Shown in pieces: positions 32,770 to 36,283 of a stretch of 36,283 nt of DNA; the first letter of the stretch is position 1, and each line of letters starts with the position of its first letter. A program made the translations under genes and the position numbers. Origin of the DNA: Phycisphaerales bacterium. Lineage in GTDB: Bacteria > Planctomycetota > Phycisphaerae > Phycisphaerales > SM1A02. Where the stretch lies: contig JASMLG010000043.1 of NCBI GenBank assembly GCA_030748805.1, positions 1 through 36,283 on the forward strand. Reading direction: 5' to 3'. The notes beneath the pieces were generated by a model. It had not been told where the DNA came from. It ran no database searches and was given only the letters and a program-made list of their open reading frames with translations.

Positions 32770-35608
32770 CGTATGTGTCCCCCGATTCCACAGTAACGCT
32801 GTTGTCTTGGCATATCCATGAGTAGTCCTCGCTAAATCTAGGCGCTGGGTCAGTTGGAATGTCAGAATACTTGTTATCTAAAATAGATATGATTGTTGAA
32901 TCAATAGTAATATGAAGACTTTCTTGCAATCCCACCCTTGGTGTCAATAAGTCAATACCACTTGTTGACTCTTGATCACCAATAATGAAGTAGCCAAGTT
33001 CAACATTATCATCATCAAGGTTACACCCCTTTAGTTCCGGAATCTTCGTAAGTAATTTTCTATAAAGTGGTAATTGTAAATCAACCCAACTATCTTTTGT
33101 CAAATGCGCCTTGTTTGCTGTCGTCGAGCCAGTTTTATAATCAAGAACCCGTACGCGACCGTCTTTATTCTTCTCCACTCTATCAATCGTGCCGCGAATG
33201 GTGAACTTCCTTCCTTCCACTTCAAGTTCTTTTTCAAGAAACTTTTCAGCACAAACAACCGTCCATCCATCTTCTACACTTTTTGCTTGATGTTTGGCGA
33301 ATTCCCTTAAACGATACCTCGCAAGTTCCAATTGGATTTCTATTTTGTTACTTACATTTGGCCCAAGTTGTTCGTTTGCAACATCATCAAGTAAAGCAAA
33401 AACTTTCTTCTCAATTACTTTTACATCTGAGACCGTTCGCATTGCATCTTCTTTGCCAAAACGCTCAAGTACGCTGTGCACAAATGATCCAAACAATTTA
33501 GCATCAAGTTCAGTGTTTCCATCTTCGGCTGCTTTGAGGTTCATCACATGTTTTAACCAAAAACGATATGTACAAGCAAGATAATCCTTGAAGCCAGTAA
33601 CCCTGAGTTGTGTTAGTGGCTCAAATGTTGTCTCTGATGGTTTTGGAATTTTGATTCCAGCACCTTCAACGGATGGAACGTATTGTGGTGGGACTTCTGG
33701 TTTCTCGTTATCAAAGGAGACAACAAGTTTTTTAGAGCGTGTAGCAAGCTCACTTGGATTAGCACATCGCATCAGCAACGGGCTAGGAGTAAGTGGATCC
33801 CCGTCTATATTTTTCCTGCCAACTATCCAAGTTATTTTCCCCTCCCTCGACCTTGAGTGTAGCATTGCAGATACCGCATGTGCGTCACGAGCCATCCTTC
33901 TCTCCATGGTTTCAAGCCCCAGAGCATCAAGCAACCTGTCGGGGAAATAAGCATCGCTCGGATTATTACTTCCTGCAAGGTCCGAACTCATACCGACCAC
34001 AATCAAGTGTTCGGTATCTGCCACCATGCCTTCAAGCCAACCAACTGTCTCTATGGCAAGCGGATCAGGCAACTCAGGAATTGTGTCTTTTTCGAGTTCG
34101 CTGAACATAAAGCGAATGACTTCTGATAATCGAACACCTCCAAGATTTCTGCAAGTGTCTTCTGAGATAGAGTCGAATAAGTCAAGAACACCAAACATTT
34201 TTTGCAACGACTTTAGCCGAGTGCTTGTTCGGTCAAGTTCTTCTTGACCGTAGATATGTAACAAAAGTTCGCGAATAGCAGAGGCACAATCATGGAATGA
34301 GGAGGGTTTCTTATCTAAATCGATATATGGTTTGAAGAATGCAAACATCTCTTCATGTAGTTTTGGCAGAAGTGTAAAATCACTCCTCGTCTTTTTTGGC
34401 AAAAACCATGCGCGTTCATTTAGCCAGCAAGGTATTACGTTTGCGGAATACTCTCCTAACTGTTTAAGGGTTTCTTCAGTTACTGTTGCAATCCTTGAAA
34501 CCTCAGGATGGCGTATCAATGCAGCGTACGAAGAATAAGACAGCGAAGAAACAAAATCAGCAATACCAGAAAGTAACATTGCTTCTGGTGTTTGCAGTGT
34601 TGGCTTACCGCCAGCATACCGGCAATGAACTTTATGTCCAAGCAGATGGCGTTGTAGTGTTGGAATCAATTTTTCATCGGTTGAAACAATCGTGATACAT
34701 TCAGCACTTATTGCATTTTCAAGTAACGACAGAGCGTGGACAACTTCAGCTGACTGAGAACTTGGCGACCCAGCTACAACAATGGTTTCATCTTTAATAT
34801 CAATGTCTTTGTCCATCCAATACAAAGGAACCAATCTTCCAAAATCCCCAAACCCATCTTCCTCTGTATTTGGTGCTCTAACGAATGAGTGAACCGTTAT
34901 CCCTTCGCTTTGCAACCGTTCTAACAGCAAGGTCGCTCCAAGTGAAAGATCAGAGCAACCAAAAATAACTACACGCTTAAGGTCATCGATGTTCAATTCC
35001 GAATTCGGTTGTAGCATGCTGTGTTGAAGCAACTCAGCAACTTCCATACTATCTTTAGCAAGTGCCTGCTGTACATGTTTCTGAATTTCGAACAGCAATG
35101 CAAATCGTTCAATTGAATCGGGCGTAAGTTTTTGCTGCGCACAATCTGGCCAAGTTTGTGTCTCAATCGATAGCCCACCACTTGAAGCAACCCGAATTGT
35201 TTGCCATATTTTCTTTGCAACCTGTAACCAAGAAACAAAATCATCGTCGTTCATTGGCCTGTCGCCGACAACAATCTTAAGTTTCTCTGGTGGTATTAAC
35301 TTCAAAACTGAGATGGTCGTAAGCAACACACATTGAGAATCCGCGAGTCGAATATGCGTTGGAACTAATTTTCTAATAAATTGCGAGGTTGTAACAATCG
35401 AAGGAAGTTCGGCCGCTCGCCCCTCTTTAGTAGCTTCATTTACTAAATATGTTTGCAAACGACGAGCAACCGCATTTCCTGAAACAAGCACTACTAGGTC
35501 GTCAACTGACCCCAGTTCACCATCTAAATAGTGTTCTTGCAACCACTTGGCAGCAGTTGGTAAAAATGGTTTGTCCCAGCCCAGAAAGTGTTTTTGTACC
35601 TCGGTCAT
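32762..35608 (-). CDS. addB: AddB-like nuclease subunit
   Basis: The large protein pairs with AddA. The N-terminal part resembles an inactivated helicase fold (DDLVVLVSGNAVARRL) without a Walker A sequence, as in alphaproteobacterial-type AddB. The C-terminal region is a PD-(D/E)XK nuclease: FGSFVHSVLERFG, GTIDRVEK and VLDYKTGS (Asp and Lys about 834 and 836 from the longer start). Of the four cysteines that hold the Fe-S cluster in Bacillus AddB, I see only ACTYRFW upstream and no CxxC group downstream. I prefer the ATG at 35608 (MTEVQKHFLGWDKP); an upstream ATG at 35641 adds 11 residues. Confidence 0.83.
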   Translation of the reverse strand: MTEVQKHFLGWDKPFLPTAAKWLQEHYLDGELGSVDDLVVLVSGNAVARRLQTYLVNEATKEGRAAELPSIVTTSQFIRKLVPTHIRLADSQCVLLTTISVLKLIPPEKLKIVVGDRPMNDDDFVSWLQVAKKIWQTIRVASSGGLSIETQTWPDCAQQKLTPDSIERFALLFEIQKHVQQALAKDSMEVAELLQHSMLQPNSELNIDDLKRVVIFGCSDLSLGATLLLERLQSEGITVHSFVRAPNTEEDGFGDFGRLVPLYWMDKDIDIKDETIVVAGSPSSQSAEVVHALSLLENAISAECITIVSTDEKLIPTLQRHLLGHKVHCRYAGGKPTLQTPEAMLLSGIADFVSSLSYSSYAALIRHPEVSRIATVTEETLKQLGEYSANVIPCWLNERAWFLPKKTRSDFTLLPKLHEEMFAFFKPYIDLDKKPSSFHDCASAIRELLLHIYGQEELDRTSTRLKSLQKMFGVLDLFDSISEDTCRNLGGVRLSEVIRFMFSELEKDTIPELPDPLAIETVGWLEGMVADTEHLIVVGMSSDLAGSNNPSDAYFPDRLLDALGLETMERRMARDAHAVSAMLHSRSREGKITWIVGRKNIDGDPLTPSPLLMRCANPSELATRSKKLVVSFDNEKPEVPPQYVPSVEGAGIKIPKPSETTFEPLTQLRVTGFKDYLACTYRFWLKHVMNLKAAEDGNTELDAKLFGSFVHSVLERFGKEDAMRTVSDVKVIEKKVFALLDDVANEQLGPNVSNKIEIQLELARYRLREFAKHQAKSVEDGWTVVCAEKFLEKELEVEGRKFTIRGTIDRVEKNKDGRVRVLDYKTGSTTANKAHLTKDSWVDLQLPLYRKLLTKIPELKGCNLDDDNVELGYFIIGDQESTSGIDLLTPRVGLQESLHITIDSTIISILDNKYSDIPTDPAPRFSEDYSWICQDNSVTVESGDTYDA

Positions 35609-35830
35609 AGAGTGCGAAGAATACCACAACGAAACTTCCAATCATGACCACATGGTGTCACCTAGATAGTCCGAAATATAGAAAATGTTCCACGCTTTCA
35701 GGCAAAACTAGTAACAACAAGAGGTTATATTCATACCGTTAAGTACCGATAAAAACCTCAAAATAAATACACTATGCAAGGTTTTGCTATATCTCGACTT
35801 GTGAACTTGGGTAAAGAAAAATGCAAAAAA

Positions 35831-35994
35831 AGCCCTTAGTGGTGGTTAAATAAGTGTGGAACTGCCGATAACCTAACGGGCGAAGTGGTGGAACGTCCTC
35901 GAGTGACAATTACCCGAAAGGGTACTCGTTGCGTTCCTTCTCTTCTCTTCTCTTCCATCACCCTTGGATCTTCGGATTCAAGGGTGATTTTTTT
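35831..35994 (+). ncRNA. Candidate structured small RNA, unclassified
   Basis: The stretch 35642-36009 has no protein gene. Inside it lies a compact structure: GGAACG (35890-35895) with CGTTCC (35931-35936), then CGAGT/ACTCG, then TACCC-GAAA-GGGTA with a GNRA loop. A CT-rich strand (35937-35954) and a very strong terminator follow. GTGGTGG occurs twice (35839-35845, 35884-35890) and either copy can pair with CCATCAC (35955-35961), competing with the terminator. No plus-strand gene follows, so a free-standing RNA of about 160 bases fits best. The 5' end is a guess. It matches no RNA family that I can name. Confidence 0.45.
35957..35994 (+). terminator. Strong rho-independent terminator
   Basis: A 14-bp stem (35957-35970 with 35975-35988, one G-T pair) closed by TTCG is followed by seven Ts. 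The T-run is on the plus strand only, so it ends a plus-strand transcript coming from within 35642-35956. Confidence 0.9.
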
Positions 35995-36009
35995 CTTCCC
36001 ACCGACAGT

Positions 36010-36063
36010 TTGGCTCAGAGCCAAGTTGGCTCTGAGCCAGATTGGCTCTGAGCCAGATTGGCT
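36010..36063. repeat. 16-bp palindromic tandem repeat, 3.3 units
   Basis: Units TTGGCTCAGAGCCAAG, TTGGCTCTGAGCCAGA and TTGGCTCTGAGCCAGA, plus a partial TTGGCT, follow each other without spacers. Each contains the palindrome TGGCTC-W-GAGCCA. The core is the same as in the element at 5757-5840. The array overlaps the 3' end of the ABC ATPase gene. Confidence 0.85.
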
Positions 36064-36283
36064 ACACGATTCGTAATCGAGTCCGCCTCGTCTTGATCAT
36101 GTGTAACAAGGAGGGTTGTGGTTTTTGTTGCGTGAATAAGTTCTTTCATCAACTCCACCAATTCTTCATTCAACGATATAAATGGCTCATCAAGAAGCAG
36201 GACTTTTGGTTTTGTAACAACAGCCCTACCAAACGCAACACGCCGTCGTTCTCCCCCACTACATTTTGACACTTTTTGCTTTG
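36015..36283 (-). CDS. ABC transporter ATPase, 5' end outside window (partial)
   Basis: The frame enters from the right edge. The visible 89 codons carry the ABC signature (KCSGGERRR), Walker B (VLLLDEP), the D-loop region (FISLNEE) and the switch His (THDQDEAD), so this is the C-terminal part of a transport ATPase. After SITNRV, where relatives continue with a VL..G.I strand, the frame runs into the palindromic tandem repeat. That repeat supplies the last ~14 residues (ANLAQSQSGSEPTWL) and the TGA stop. The gene is therefore probably shortened or altered at its 3' end. The substrate is unknown. Confidence 0.8.
   Translation of the reverse strand, partial: KQKVSKCSGGERRRVAFGRAVVTKPKVLLLDEPFISLNEELVELMKELIHATKTTTLLVTHDQDEADSITNRVANLAQSQSGSEPTWL

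Noticed and set aside
35884..35940. GGTGGAACG..CGTTCC as a T-box antiterminator
   Set aside because: The resemblance is limited to a few bases, there is no specifier stem, and no plus-strand gene follows.
35831..35994. SRP RNA, tmRNA or RNase P RNA
   Set aside because: The GGAA/AGCAG loop of SRP RNA, the tRNA-like ends of tmRNA and the RNase P core are all missing.

Overview
The window reads as chromosomal DNA of a planctomycete, most likely a Phycisphaerae/Phycisphaerales-type bacterium. This rests on inference from gene content. Two secreted paralogs open the window, and the complete one ends in the PAPGALALLGLAG + RRRR tail common in that class. There is also a membrane Ser/Thr kinase with a large C-terminal helical-repeat region, an ECF sigma factor fused to an FHA domain, a MiaB with a long insertion, and a DNA background that is AT-rich by eye. 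I see no prophage, no transposase and no CRISPR array.

Layout. 1-1842: two tandem minus-strand PEP-CTERM-like secreted proteins, each with a long leader that can form two stem-loops. 1843-5699: miaB (minus), divergent from ftsW-murG (peptidoglycan, overlapping genes). 5700-5892: a palindromic, MITE-like element. 5893-7586: a two-gene signalling operon ending in a GGDEF diguanylate cyclase. 7692-8477: an LpxH-like metallophosphoesterase, tail-to-tail and overlapping with a minus-strand operon (class I amidotransferase, YgfZ, HMG-CoA lyase; 8435-11099) whose genes overlap by ATGA. 11227-11466: stand-alone rpsR with a possible regulatory hairpin. 11472-14354: a TPR protein and a divergent HEAT-repeat lipoprotein, the latter followed 2 bases later by fumC. 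15847-17970: an APC transporter fused to PTS EIIA and RCK-C domains. 18229-21630: a PknB-like kinase, divergent from the FHA-ECF sigma factor.

21729-27065: tRNA-Arg(CCT), crcB/fluC only 3 bases later, two tandem M14-type zinc carboxypeptidase homologs (the first has lost its catalytic residues) and an MFS transporter. 27124-29535: Fur-box-controlled feoA-feoB plus a 52-residue FeoB-associated membrane protein. 29590-35608: addA/addB double-strand-break repair helicase-nucleases. 35642-36283: an orphan structured transcript with a strong terminator, then an ABC ATPase whose C-terminus is written by a 16-bp palindromic tandem repeat.

The most interesting items are the kinase / FHA-sigma pair, a 19-bp GC-rich repeat found five times between genes in one orientation, a palindrome family (core GGCTCTGAGCC) present at two distant sites, the catalytically degenerate M14 paralog next to an intact one, the crcB start abutting a tRNA, the transporter-EIIA-RCK fusion and the orphan RNA candidate. 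Functions are family-level assignments read from visible motifs; no database search was possible.
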